Positions 1 through 12,435 of a stretch of DNA of 31,289 nucleotides are shown here, in pieces. Under the pieces are notes generated by a model that saw nothing but the letters and a program-made list of their open reading frames with translations, had not been told where the DNA came from and made no database searches. Every line of letters starts with the position of its first letter. The first letter of the stretch is position 1. The stretch is from NCBI GenBank assembly GCA_023375785.1, contig SZWC01000086.1:372226-403514 (forward strand), in the 5' to 3' direction. Source of the stretch: Penium margaritaceum. Its lineage: Eukaryota > Streptophyta > Zygnematophyceae > Desmidiales > Peniaceae. Both the position numbers and the translations under genes were made by a program.

Positions 1-160
1 GGTCAGAAACACACTTGTCAGAAACAAAGTGGTCAGAAACACATTGGTCAGAACTACACTGGTCAGAAACACACTAGTCAGAAACACATTGGTCAGAAAC
101 ACACTGGTCAGAAACACAGTGGTCAGAAACACGGTATTCAGAAACACAGTGGTCAGAAAC

Positions 161-1569
161 ATCCTGGTCAGAAACACGTTGGTCAGAAACACGGTGGTCA
201 GAAACACAGTGGTCAGAAACACAGTGGTCAGAAACACAGTGCTCAGAAACGCAGTGGTCAGAAACAAACTGGTCAAATACACAGTGGTCAGAAACACACT
301 GCTCAGAAACACAGTGGTCGGAAACAAACTGGTCAGAAACACAGTGGTCAGAAACACACTGGTATGAAACACACTGGTCAGAAACACAATGTTCAGAAAC
401 ACAGGGGTCACAAACACACTGGTCAGAAACACACTGTTCAGAAACACAGTGGTCAGAAACACATTGGTCAGAAACACAGTGGTCAGAAACACAGTGTTCA
501 GAAACTCACTGGTCAGAAACACGGTGGTCAGAAACACACTGGTCATAGACACACTGTTCAGAAACATTGTGGTCAGAAACACACAGGTCAGAAACACAGT
601 GGTCAGACGCACAGTGGTCTGAAACACAATGGTCAGAAACACAGTGGTCAGAAAAACACTGGTTAGAAACACACTGGTCACAAACACAGTGGCCAGAAAC
701 ACAGTGGTAATAAACACAGTGGTCAGAAACACACTTGTCAGAAACACAGTGGTCAGAAACATGGTGGTCAGAACAACACTTGTCAGAAACACACGAGTCA
801 GAATGACATTTGTCAGAAACACAATGGTCAGAAACACACTTGTGAGAAACACACTGGTCATAAACACACTAGTGAGAAACACACTGGTCAGAAACACAGT
901 GGTCAGAAACACGGTGGTCAGAAACACACTGGTCAGAAACACAGTGGTCAGAAACACACTGCTCAGAAACACTGTGGTCGGAAACACACTGGTCAGAAAC
1001 ACAGTGGTCAGAAACACACTGTTCGGAAACACACTGGTTAGAAACACACTGGTCAGAAACACAGTGGTCAGAAACACAGTGGTCAGAAACACACGAGTCA
1101 GAAACACAGTGGTTTGAAACACAGTGGTCAGAAACATTATGGTCAAGAACACAGTGGTCAGGAACACAGTGGTCAGAAACTCACTGGTCAGAAACACACT
1201 GGTCAGAAACACACTGGTCAGAAACACGCTGTTCAGAAACGCAATGGTCGGAAACACACTGGTCAGAAGCACGGTGGTCAGAAAATAGTGGTCTGAAACA
1301 CACTGGTCGGAAACACAGTGGTCATAAACACACTAGTCGGAAAAATAGTGGTCAGAAACACACTGATGAGAAACGCAGTGGGCATAAACACAGTGGTCAG
1401 AAACACGGTGATCAGAAACACACTTGTCAGAAACACAGTGGTCAGAAACACATTTGTCAGAACTACACTATTCAGAAACACACTAGTCAGAAACACATTG
1501 GTCAGAAACACACTGGTCAGAAACAGAGTGGTCAGAAACACGGTAGTCAGAAACACAGTGGTCAGAAAC
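161..1569. repeat. Higher-order repeat copy, about 1.41 kb (copy 1)
   Basis: This is one copy of a 1,409-bp higher-order repeat (94 units minus one base) of the 15-mer. Two landmarks define it: a CCT-bearing unit followed by a CACGTTGG unit (161, 1570, 2843), and GGTCAGACGC followed by a GGTCTG unit (601, 2010, 3328). Landmark-to-landmark spacing is 440 bp in copies 1 and 2 and 485 bp in copy 3. A further marker, GAATGACATT, lies at 801 here and at 2195 in the next copy. The boundary is arbitrary because the repeat is circularly permutable. Confidence 0.75.
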
Positions 1570-2842
1570 ACCCTAATCAGAAACACGTTGGTCAGAAACA
1601 CAGTGGTCAGAAATACAGTGATCAGAAACACAGTGGTCAGAAACACACTGGTCATAAACACACTGGTCAGGAACACAGTGTTCAGAAATACAGTGGTCAG
1701 AAACACAGTGGTCAGAAACACGGTGGTCAGAAGCACACTGGTCAAAAACACAGTGGTCAGAAACACACTGATCAGAAACACATTGGTCGGAAACAAACTG
1801 GTCAGAAACACAGTGGTTAGGCACACACTGGTCTGAAACACACTGGTCAGAAACACATTGGTCAGAAACACAGGGGTCAGAAACACAGTGGTTAGAAACA
1901 CAGTGTTCAGAAACTCACTGGTCAGAAAAACTGTGGTCGGAAACACACTGGTCAGAGACACACTGTTCAGAAACATTGTGGTCAGAAACACACTGGTCAG
2001 AAACACAGTGGTCAGACGCACAGTGGTCTGAAACACAATGGTCAGAAACACACTGGTCAGAAACACAGTGGCCAGAAACACAGTGGTCATAAACACAGTG
2101 GTCATAAACACAGTGGTCAGAAACACACTTGTCAGAAACACAATGGTCAGAAACACGGTGGTCAGAACTACACTTGTCAGAAACACACTAGTCAGAATGA
2201 CATTTGTCAGAAACACAATGGTCGGAAACACACTGGTGAGAAACACACTGGTCATAAACACACTGGTGAGAAACACACTGGTCAAAAACACACTGGTCAG
2301 AAACATAGTGGTCAGAAACACAGTGGTCAGAAACACACTGGTCAGAAACACAGTGGTCAGAAACACACTGTTTGGAAACACACTGGTCAGAAACACACTG
2401 GTCAGAAACACAGTGGTCAGAAACACACGAGTCAGAAACACACGAGTCAGAAACACAGTGGTTAGAAAGACTGTGGTCATAAACATAGTGGTCAGAAACA
2501 CAGTGGTCAGAAACTCACTGGTCAGAAACACAATGGTCAGACACACACTGGTCAGAAGCACGGTGGTCAGAAACACAGTGGTCTGAAACACATTGGTCAG
2601 AAACACAGTGATCATAAACACTAGTCAGAAAAACAGTGGTCAGAAACACACTGGCGAGAAACGCATTGGACAGAAACACGGTGATCAGAAACACACTTGT
2701 GAGAAACACAGTGGTCAGAAACACATTGGTCAGAACTACACTGGTCAGAAACACACTAGTCAGAAACACATTGGTCAGAAACATACTGGTCAGAAACACA
2801 GTGGTCAGAAACACGGTAGTCACAAACACAGTGGTCAGAAAC
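1570..2842. repeat. Higher-order repeat copy, about 1.27 kb (copy 2)
   Basis: This is collinear with 161-1569. The GGTCAGACGC landmark is at 2010 and GAATGACATT is at 2195. The end of the previous copy and the end of this one share a run of rare variants: a GGTCTG unit, then TCATAAACAC, then an AGTC unit with extra A residues, near 1290-1350 and 2580-2640. This copy is shorter than copy 1 through loss of whole units plus a 2-bp loss near 2618 (a 13-bp unit), which shifts the register of everything downstream. Confidence 0.72.
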
Positions 2843-4200
2843 ACCCTAGTCAGAAACACGTTGGTCAGAAACACAGTGGTCAGAAACACATTGGTCAGAA
2901 ACACAGTGGTCAGAAACACACAGGTCAGAAACACACTGGTCAGAAACACAGTGGTCACAAACACAGTGGTCAGAGACACAGTGGTCAGAAACTAGGTGGT
3001 CAGAAACACACTGGTCAAAAACACAGAGGTCAGAAACACACTGCTCAGAAACACAGTGGTCGGAAACAAACTGGTCAGAAACACAGTGGTCAGAAACACA
3101 CTGGTCTGAAACACACTGGTCAGAAACAAAGTGGTCAGAAACACAGGGATTGGAAACACACTGGTCAGAAACACAGTGTTCAGAAACACAGTGGTCAGAA
3201 ACACATTGGTCAGAAACACAGTGGTCAGAAACACAGTGTTTAGAGACTCACTGGTCAGAAACACAGTGGTCAGAAACACACTGGTCAGAGACACACTGTT
3301 CAGAATCACTGTGGTTAGAAACAAAGTGGTCAGACGCACAGTGGTCTTAAACACAATGGTCAGAAACACAGTGGTCATAAACAAACTGGTCAGAAACACA
3401 CTGGTCAAAAACACAGTGGTTAGAAACATAGTGGTCAGAACTACACTTGCCAGAAACACACTAGTCAGAATGACATTTCTCAGAAACACAATGGTCAGAA
3501 ACACACTGGTGAGAAACACACTGGTCAGAAACACACTGGTGACAAACACACTGGTCAGAAACACACTGGTCAGAAACACATTGGTAAGAAATACACTGGT
3601 CACAAACACAGTGGTCAGAAACACACTGCTCAGAAACACAGTGGTCGGAAACACACTGTTCAGAAACACAGTGGTCAGAAAGACACTGTTCAGAAACGCA
3701 CTGGTCAGAAACACACGGGTCAGAAACACAGTGGTCATAAACAAACGGGTCAGAAACACAGTGGTCAGAAACAAAGGGGTCAGAAACACTGTGGTCAGAA
3801 ACACAGTGGTCAGAAATACAGTGTTCAGAAACTCACTGGTCAGAAACACGGTGGTCAGAAACACAATGGTCAGAAACACACTGTTCAGAAACACAGAGGT
3901 CAGAAACACACTGGTCAGAAACACATTGGTCAGAAACACAGTGGTCAGAAACACACTGGTCAGAAACACAATGGTCTGAAACACACTAGTCAGAAACACA
4001 CTGGTCAGAAACACAGTGGTCAGAAACACACTGGTCAGAAACACACTGTTCAGAAACACTGTGGTCAGAAACACAGTGGTCAGAAACACAATGGTCTGAA
4101 ACACATTGGTCAGAAACACACTAATCAAAAACACAGTGGTTAGAAACACAGTGGCAAGAAACACACTGGTCATAAACACAGTGGCCAGAAGCGTACTTGT
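2843..4200. repeat. Higher-order repeat copy, partial or diverged (copy 3)
   Basis: This carries the same landmark order as copies 1 and 2: the CCCTAGTCAG unit at 2843, GGTCAGACGC at 3328 and GAATGACATT at 3468. The inter-landmark distance is expanded to 485 bp by extra 15-mer units, and the 3' end cannot be fixed because the next landmark set (GAATGACATT at 4263) arrives early. I infer a rearranged copy of the 1.41-kb HOR. Confidence 0.5.
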
Positions 4201-4440
4201 CAGAAACACAGTGGTTTGAAACACAGTGGTCAGAACTACACTTGTCAGAAACACACTAGTCAGAATGACATTGGTCAGAAACACACTGATCATGAACACA
4301 GTGGTCAGAAACACAGTGGTCAGAAACACACTGCTCAGAAACACAGTGGTCGGAAACACACAGGTCAGAAACACAGTGGTCAGAAACACACTGTTCGGAA
4401 ACACACTGGTCAGAAACACACTGGTCAGAAACTCAGTGGT

Positions 4441-4695
4441 CAGAAACACAGTGGTCAGAAACACACGGGTCAGAAACACAGTGTTCAGAAACACAGTGGT
4501 CAGAAACACTGTGGTCAGAAACACAGTGATCAGAAACACAGTGGTCAGGAGCTCACTGGTCAGAAACACAGTGGTCAGAAACACAGTGGTCAGAAACACA
4601 CGGGTCAGAAACACAGTGTTCAGAAACACAGTGGTCAGAAACACTGTGGTCAGAAACACAGTGATCAGAAACACAGTGGTCAGGAGCTCACTGGT
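4441..4695. repeat. Recent 135-bp tandem duplication within the 15-mer array
   Basis: An eight-unit block at 4441-4560 recurs identically at 4576-4695, an offset of 135 bp (nine units). It includes the rare unit series CACACGGGT, CAGTGTT, CACTGTGGT, CAGTGAT and CAGGAGCTCACTGGT. The unit before each copy differs by one base (CAGAAACTC at 4426, CAGAAACAC at 4561). Identity of rare variants in order implies duplication of a block after the units had diverged. Confidence 0.85.
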
Positions 4696-4952
4696 CAGAA
4701 ACACAGTGGTCAGAAACACGCTGTTCAGGAACACACTGTTCAGAAACACAGAGGTCAGAAACACACTGGTCGGAAACACAGTGGTCAGGAACACAGTGGT
4801 CAGATACACACTGGTCAGAAACACAGTGGTCAGAAACACACTGGTCAGAGACACAGTGGTCATAAACACAGTGCCCATAAACACAGTGGTCAAAACACAT
4901 TGGTCAGAAACACACTTGTTAGAAACAATGTGGTCAGACACACATTGGTCAC

Positions 4953-6360
4953 ACCTACACTGATAAGAAACACACTAGTCAGAAACACATTGATCAGAAA
5001 CACACTGGTCAGAAACGCAGTGGTCAGAAACACAGTAGTCATAACATAGTGGTCAGAACGCACTGGTCAGAAACACGTTGGTCAGAAACACAGTGGTCAG
5101 AAACACAGTGGTCAGAAACACAGTGTTCGGAAACACAGCGGGCAGAAACACAGTGGTCAGAAACACACTGGTCAGAAACACAGTGGTCAGAAACACACTG
5201 CTCAGAACCACAGTGGTCGGAAACACAGTGGTGGGAACTACACTGGTCAGAAACACACTGGTCTGAAACACAGTGGTTAGATACACAGTTGTCAGAAACA
5301 CAGTGGTCAGAAACACACTGGTCAGAAACACGTTGGTCAGAAACATAGTGATCAGAAACACAGTAGTAAAAAACACGGTTGTCAAAAACACACTGGTCAG
5401 AAGCACACTGGTCAGGAACACAGTGGTCAGAACCACAGTGGTCAGAAACACACTGGTCAGAAACACAGTGGTCAGAAACACACAGGTCAGAAACACTGTG
5501 GTCAGAAACACACTGCTCAGAAACACAGTGGTCGGAAACAAACTGGTCAGAAACACAGTGGACAGAAACACACTGGTCTGAAACACACTGGTCAGAAACA
5601 CAGTGGTCAGAAACACAGGGGTCAGAAAGACACTGGTCAGAAACACACTGTTCAGAAACACAGTGGTCAGAAACACATTGGTCAGAAAAACAGTGGTCAC
5701 AAACACAGTGGTCATAAACTCAGTGGTCAGAAACACACTGGTCGGAGACACACTGTTCAGAAACACTGTGGTCAGAAACACACTGGTCAGAAACACAGTG
5801 GTCAGACACACAGTGGTCTGAAACACAACGGTCAGAAACACAGTGAACAGAAACACACTGGTCAGAAACACAGTGGTCAGAAACACAGTGGCCAGAAACA
5901 CAGTGGCCATAAACTCAGTGGTCAGAAACACACTTGTCAGAAACACAGTGGTCAGAAACACGCTGGTCAGAACTACACTTGTCAGAAACACACTAGTCAG
6001 AATGACATTTGTCAGAAACACAATGGTCAGAGACACACTGGTGAGAAACACACTGGTCAGAAACACACTGGTCAGAAACACACTGGTCAGAGACACAGTG
6101 GTCAAGAACACAGTGGTCAGAAACACAGTGGTCAGAAACACACTAGTCAGAAACACAGTGGTCAGAAACACACTGGTCACAAACACACTGGTCAGAAACA
6201 CAGTGGCCAGAAACACACTGGTCAGAAACACAGTGGTCAGAAACACACTGTTCAGCAATACAGTCATCAGAAACACAGTGTTCATAAACACAGTGGTCAG
6301 AAACACAGTGGTCAGGAACACAGTGGTCAGAAACACAGTGGTCAGACACACATTGGTCAG
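4953..6360. repeat. Higher-order repeat copy with P landmark, 1,408 bp
   Basis: It begins at the landmark ACCTACACTGATAAG (P), which recurs at 6361, 11215 and 17082. The order after P is an AGTCATAACA-type 14-bp unit, a GGTCAGAACGCACT 14-bp unit, a CACAGCGGGCAG unit (about 5135), a GGTGGGAACTACACT unit (about 5230), the GGTCAGACACAC form of the V landmark (5800) and GAATGACATT (6000). The next copy starts 1,408 bp later, which is 94 units minus two bases. Confidence 0.75.
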
Positions 6361-7768
6361 ACCTACATTGATAAGAAACACACTAGTCAGAAACACATTG
6401 ATCAGAAACACACTGGTCAGAAACGCAGTGGTAAGAAACACAGTAGTCATAGCACAGTGGTCAGAACGCACTGGTCAGAAACACGTTGGTCAGAAACACA
6501 GTGGTCAGAAACACAGTGTTCGCAAACATAGCGGGCAGAAACACAGTGGTCAGAAACACACTGGTCAGAAACACAGTGGTCAGAAACACACTGCTCAGAA
6601 CCACAGTGGTCGGAAACATAGTGGTGGGAACTACACTGGTCAGAAACACACTAGTCTGAAACACAGTGGTCAGATACACAGTAGTCAGAAACACAGTGGT
6701 CAGAAACACACTGGTCAGAAACACGTTGGTCAGAAACATAGTGGTCAGAAACACAGTAGTAAAAAACACAGTGGTAAAAACACACTGGTAAAAAGCACAC
6801 TGGTCAGAAACACAGTGGTCAGAACCACGGTGGTCAGAAACACACTGGTCAGAAACACAGTGGTCAGAAACACACAGGTCAGAAACACACTGGTCAGAAA
6901 CACAGTAGTCAGAAACACACTGCTCAGAAACACCGTGGTCGGAAACAAACTGGTCAGAAACACAGTGGTCAGAAACACACTGGTCTGAAACACACTGGTC
7001 AGAAACACAGTGGTCAGAAACACAGTGGTCAGAAACACACTGGTCAGAAACACACTGTTTAGAAACACAGTGGTCAGAAACACATTGGTCAGAAACACAG
7101 TGGTCAGAAACACAGTGGCCATAAACTCACTGGTCAGAAACACAGTGATCAGAAACACACTGGTCGGAGACACACTGTTCAGAAACACTGTGGTCAGAAA
7201 CAAATAGTCAGAAACACAGTGGTCAGACGCACAGTGGTCTGAGACACAATGGTCAGAAACACAGTGGTCAGAAACACACTGGTCAGAAACACAGTGGTCA
7301 GAAACACAGTGGCCAGAAACACAGTGGTCATAAACTCAGTGGTCAGAAACACACTTACCAGACACACAGTGGCCAGAAACACGGTGGTCAGAACTACACT
7401 TGTCAGAAACACACTAGTCAGAATGACATTTGTCAGAAACACAATGGTCAGAGACACACTGGTGAGAAACACACAGGTCAGAAACACACGTTAGAAACAC
7501 ACTGGTCAGAGACACAGTGGTCAAGAGCACAGTGCTCAGAAACACAGTGGTTAAAAACACACTGGTCAGAAACACACTGGTCAGAAACACACTAGTCACA
7601 AACACACTGGTCAGAAACACAGTGGCCAGAAACACACTGGTCAGAAACACAGTGGTCAGAAACACACTAGTCCAAAGCACAGTGGTCAGAAACACACTGG
7701 TAAGAAACACACTGGTTAGAACACTATGGTCAGAAACACACTGGTCAGAAACACAGTGGTCAGAAACA
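6361..7768. repeat. Higher-order repeat copy with P landmark (second of pair)
   Basis: This is collinear with 4953-6360. P is at 6361 with a C-to-T change (ACCTACATTGATAAG), the two 14-bp units lie at 6446-6473, a CATAGCGGGCAG unit is near 6530, the V landmark is at 7221 (5800 in the previous copy, offset 1,421) and GAATGACATT is at 7421 (6000, offset 1,421). The 3' limit is inferred from the period. The T landmark AGAACACT appears at 7718, beyond which the copy leads into the T-Q segment. Confidence 0.7.
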
Positions 7769-8843
7769 CACTGGTCAGGAACACAGTGGCCAGAAACACA
7801 CTGGTCAGAAACACAGTGGTTAGAAACAAAGTGATCACAAACACTGTGGTCAGAAACACAGTGGTCAGAAACACACTGGTCAGAAACACAGTTGTCGGAA
7901 ACACAATGGTCAGAAACACAATGGTCAGAAACATGGTGGTCAAAAACAAATTGGTCAGAAACGCACTGGTCAGAAACACACTGGTCAGAAACACAGTGGT
8001 CAGAAACACAGTAGTCAGAAACACACTGGTCAGAAACAGAGTGGTCATAAACACAGTGGTGAGAAACACACTGGTCATACACACAGGGGTCAGAAACACA
8101 GAGGTCAGGGACACACTGGTCAGAAATACACTGGTCAGAAACACACTGGACATAAACACAGTAATGGGAAACAGAGTGGTCAGAAACACATTGGTCAGAA
8201 GCGCACTCAACAGAAACACAGTGGTCAGAACCACAGTGATCAGAAACTAACTGGTCAGAGACACAGTGGTCAGAAACACACTGATCAGAAATGCGGTGGT
8301 CAGAAACACATTGGTCAGAAACACAATGTTCAGAAACACACTGGTCAGAAACACAGTGGTCAGAAACACAGTGGTCAGAAACACAGTGGTCAGAAACACT
8401 GTGGTCAGAAACACACTGGGCATAAACACACTGATCAGAACACAGTGGTCGAAAACTACTGGCCAGAAACACACTGGTCAGAAACTACTGGTCGGAATTA
8501 CACTGGTCAAAAACAAACTGATCAGAAACACTGTGGTCAGAAACACAGTGGTCAGAAACACAGTGGTCAGAAACACAGTGGTCAGAAACACAGTGGTCAG
8601 GAACACACTGGTCAGAAACACACTGGTCAGAAACACAGTGGTCAGGAACACACTGGTCAGAAACACAATGGTCATGAACACACTGGTCAGAAACACTGTG
8701 GTCAGAAACACACTAGTCGGAAACACACTGGTCAGAGACACAATAGTCAGAAACATAGTGGTCAGAATAACACTGGTGAGAAACACAGTGATCAGAAACG
8801 CAGTGGTCAAAAACACACTGGTCAGAAACACCGTGGTCAGAAA
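7718..8843. repeat. T-Q segment of the 15-mer array
   Basis: Two rare landmarks define this segment: T (AGAACACT, a 14-bp unit, at 7718) and Q (AAACTACTGGTCGGAATTA, at 8482). The same pair in the same order occurs at 12784/13502, 18474/19253 and 20808/21542, with spacings of 764, 718, 779 and 734 bp. Spacing differs by whole 15-bp units plus or minus one base, as expected from gain and loss of units in copies of one ancestral segment. Confidence 0.7.
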
Positions 8844-10060
8844 CACATTCCTCAGAAACACACACTGGTCAGAAACACGGTGGTCAGAACCACACTGGTC
8901 AGAAACACACTGTTCAGAAACACAGAGGTCAGAGACACACTGGTCAGAAACACATTGGTCTGAAACACAGTGGTAAAAAACACACTGGTCAGAAACACAC
9001 TGGTCTGAAACACACTGGTCAGAAACGCAGTGGTCAGAAACATAGTGGTCAGAAACAAACTGGCCAGAAACAGACTGGTCAGAAACACAGTGGCCAGAAA
9101 CACATTGGTCAGAAACACATTTGTCAGAAACACAGTGGTCAGAAACTCGCTGGTCAGAAACACAGTGTTCAGAAACACAGTGGTCAGAGACACACTGTTC
9201 AGACACACTGTGGTGACAAACACAGTGGTCAGAAACACAGTGGTCAGAAACACAGTGGTCTGAAACACAATGGTCCAAAACACATTGGTCATAAACACAC
9301 TGGTCAGAAACACAGTGGTTAGAAACACAGTGGCCAGAAAGTCAGTGGTCATAAACACAGTGGTAAAAAACGCACCTGTCAGAAACACAGTGGTCAGAAA
9401 CACGGTGGTCAGAACTACACTTGTCAGAAACACACTAGTCAGAAAGACATTGGTCAGAGACACAATGGTCAGAAACACACTGGTGAGAAACACACTGGTC
9501 ATAAACACACTGGTGAGAAACACACTGGTCAGAAACACACTGGTCAGAAACACAGTGGTTAGAAACACAGTGGCCAGAAACACAGTGGTCATAAACACAG
9601 TGGTCAGAAACACACTTGTCAGAAACACACTAGTCAGAAAGACATTGGTCAGAGACACAATGGTCAGAAACACACTGGTGAGAAACACACTGGTCATAAA
9701 CACACTGGTGAGAAACACACTGGTCAGAAACACACTGGTCAGAAACACAGTGGTCAGGAACACAGTGGTCAGAAACACACTGGTCCAAAACACAGTGGTC
9801 AAAAACACACTGCTCAGAAACACAGTTGTCGGAAACACACTGGTCCGAATCACAGTGGTCGGAAACACACTGGTCAGAAACACAGTGGTCATGAACACAC
9901 TGGTCCGAAACACTGTGGTCAGAAACACACTGGTCGGAAACACACTGAACAGAGACACACTAGTCAGAAACATAGTGGTCAGAAACACACTGGTGAGAAA
10001 CACGGTGATCAGAAACATAGTGGTCAGAAACACACGGGTCAGAAACGCCGTGGTCAGAAA
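8844..10060. repeat. Higher-order repeat copy with CATTCCTC landmark, 1,217 bp
   Basis: The landmark CACATTCCTCAGAAAC, followed by an 18-bp unit with an extra ACA (CAGAAACACACACTGGT), starts this block at 8844 and recurs at 10061. About 200 bp after each landmark is collinear: CGGTGG or TGGTGG, an AACCACACTGG unit, CACTGTTCAG, CACAGAGGTCAG, CATTGGTCTG and the following units. The CATTCCTC landmark appears only in these two places in the window. Confidence 0.7.
9301..9750. repeat. Local tandem duplication, second copy lacks three units
   Basis: The block from 9301 (GGTTAGAAACAC then GGCCAG) restarts at 9541, an offset of 240 bp. Further in, the rare unit GAAAGACATT at 9442 recurs at 9637, an offset of only 195 bp. 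The second copy is therefore missing 45 bp, exactly three units, including the CACGGTGG and GAACTACAC units. From GAAAGACATT to about 9750 the two copies appear identical. Confidence 0.75.
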
Positions 10061-10553
10061 CACATTCCTCAGAAACACACACTGGTCAGAAACATGGTGG
10101 TTAGAACCACACTGGTCAGAAACACACTGTTCAGAAACACAGAGGTCAGAAACACACTGGTCAGAAACACATTGGTCTGAAACACAGTGGTCAGAAACAC
10201 ACTGGTCAGAAAAACACTGGTCTGAAACACACTGGTCAGAAACACAGTGGTCAGAAACATAGTGGACAGAAACACACTGGCCAGAAACACACTGGTCAGA
10301 AACACAGTGGCCAGAAACACATTGGTAAGAAACACAGTGGTCAGAAACACAGTGGTCAGAAACTCATTGGTCAGAAACACAGTGGTCAGAAACACACTGG
10401 TCAGAGACACACTGGTCAGAAACACTGTGGTCAGAAACACAGTGGTCAGAAACACAGTGGTTAGAAACACACTGGTCTCAAACACAATGGTCCAAAACAC
10501 ATTGGTCAGAAACACGGTGGTCAGAACTACACTTGTCAGAAACACACTAGTCA
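10061..10553. repeat. Second CATTCCTC block of the 15-mer array
   Basis: This is the second copy of the sequence that starts at 8844. Collinearity with 8844-9050 is clear and then weakens toward the start of the large duplicated block at 10554. One base change gives CATGGTGGTTAG where the first copy has CACGGTGGTCAG. Confidence 0.6.
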
Positions 10554-11920
10554 GAATGACATTGGTCAGAGACACAATGGTCAGAAACACACTGGTGAGA
10601 AACACACTGGTCATAAACACACTGGTGAGAAACACACTGGTCAGAAACACACTGGTCAGAAACACAGTGGTCAGCAACACAGTGGTTAGAAACACATTGG
10701 TCCAAAGCACAGTGGTCAAAAACACACTGCTCAGAAACACAGTTGTCGGAAACACACAGGTCAGAATCACAGTGGTCAGAAACACACTGTTCGGAAACAC
10801 ACTGGTGTAGAAACACACTGGTCAGAAACACAGTGGTCAGAAACACAGTGGTCAGAAACACACGGGTCAGAAACACAGTGTTCAGAAACACAGTGGTCAA
10901 AAACACTGTGGTCATAAACACATTGGTCAGAAACACAGTGGTCAGAAACTCACTGGTCAGAAACACAGTGGTCAGAAACACACTGGTCAGAAACACACTG
11001 TTCAGAAACACAGAGGTCAGAAACACACCGGTCAGAAGCACAGTGGTCAGAAACACAGTGGTCAGAAACACACTGGTCAGAAACACAGTGGTCAGAAACA
11101 CACTGGTCAGAAACACCGTGGTCAGAAACACAGTGGCCAGAAACACAGTGGTCAAAACACATTGGTCAGAAACACACCTGTCAGAAACAAAGTGGTCAGA
11201 CACACATTGGTCAGACCTACACTGATAAGAAACACACTAGTCAGAAACACATTGATCAGAAACAAACTGGTCAGAAACGCAATGGTCAGAAACACGGTAG
11301 TCATCAAACAGTGGTGAGAACGCACTGGTCAGAAACACGTTGGTCAGAAACACCATGGTCAGAAACACAGTGGTCAGAAACACAGTGTTCGGAAACACAA
11401 TGGTCAGAAACACAGTGGTCAGAAACACACTGGTCAGAAACACAGTGGTCATAAACACACTGCTCAGAACCACAGTGGTCGGAAACACAGTGGTGGGAAC
11501 TCCACTAGTCGGAAACACACTAGTCAGAAACACATTGGTCAGAAACACACTGGTCTGAAACACAGTGGTCAGATACACAGTAGTCAGAAACACAGTGGTC
11601 AGAAACACACTGGTCAGAAACACGTTGGTCAGAAACACAGTGGTCAAAAACACAGTAGTAAAAAACACAGTGGTCAAAATCACACTGGTCAGAAGCACAC
11701 TGGTCAGAAACACAGTGGTCAGAACCACAGTGGTCAGTAACACACTGGTCAGAAACACTGTGGTCAGAAACACACTGGTCAGAAACACAGTGGTCAGAAA
11801 CACAGTGGTCAGAAACACACTGCTCAGAAACACATTGGTCGGAAAAAGTGGTCAGAAACACAGTGGTCGGAAAAACACTGGTCTGAAACACACTGGTCAA
11901 AAACACAGTGGTCAGAAACA

Positions 11921-12129
11921 CAGGGATCAGAAACACACTGGTCAGAAACACACTGTTCAGAAACACAGTGGTCAGAAACACATTGGTCAGAAAGACAGTG
12001 GTCAGAAACACAGTGGTCAGAAACACAGGGATCAGAAACACACTGGTCAGAAACACACTGTTCAGAAACACAGTGGTCAGAAACACATTGGTCAGAAAGA
12101 CAGTGGTCAGAAACACAGTGGTCAGAAAC
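11921..12129. repeat. Exact 105-bp tandem duplication (seven units, two copies)
   Basis: The block starting CAGGGATCAG at 11921 repeats from 12026, an offset of 105 bp, with no difference visible until about 12129. It carries a rare AAGACAGTGG unit in both copies. The sister block has only one copy of the CAGGGATCAG unit (near 17776), so the duplication happened after blocks A and B separated. Confidence 0.85.
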
Positions 12130-12296
12130 TCACTGGTCAGAAACACAGTGGTCAGAAGCACACTGGTCAGAGACACACTGTTCAGAAACACTGTGGTCAG
12201 AAAGACACTGGTCAAAAACATAGTGGTCAGACGCACAGGGGTATGAAACACAATGGTCAGAAACACAGTGGTCAGAAACACACTGGTCAGAAACAC

Positions 12297-12435
12297 AGTG
12301 GTCAGAAACACAGTGGCCAGAAACACAGTGGTCATAAACACAGTGGTCAGAAACACACTGGTCAGAAACACAGTGGTCAGAAACACAGTGGCCAGAAACA
12401 CAGTGGTCATAAACACAGTGGTCAGAAACACACTT
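12297..12435. repeat. 75-bp tandem duplication (five units)
   Basis: The unit series with CAGTGGCCAG followed by GGTCATAAAC occurs at about 12311 and again 75 bp later at about 12386. The corresponding place in block B (about 18060) has a single copy, so this is another local duplication specific to block A. Confidence 0.7.

Noticed and set aside
364-3243. GQKHTGEKHTG strings similar to the HTGEKP linker of C2H2 zinc-finger proteins
   Set aside because: There are no Cys-Cys-His-His residues or finger spacing. The string is one frame of the 15-mer with TGAG variants, a chance resemblance.
1278-6471. Long minus-strand open frames (TTVFLTSVFL type) that look like hydrophobic membrane segments
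   Set aside because: The hydrophobicity comes from the complement of the 15-mer. Several frames are open at once and all are purely periodic with no unique sequence.
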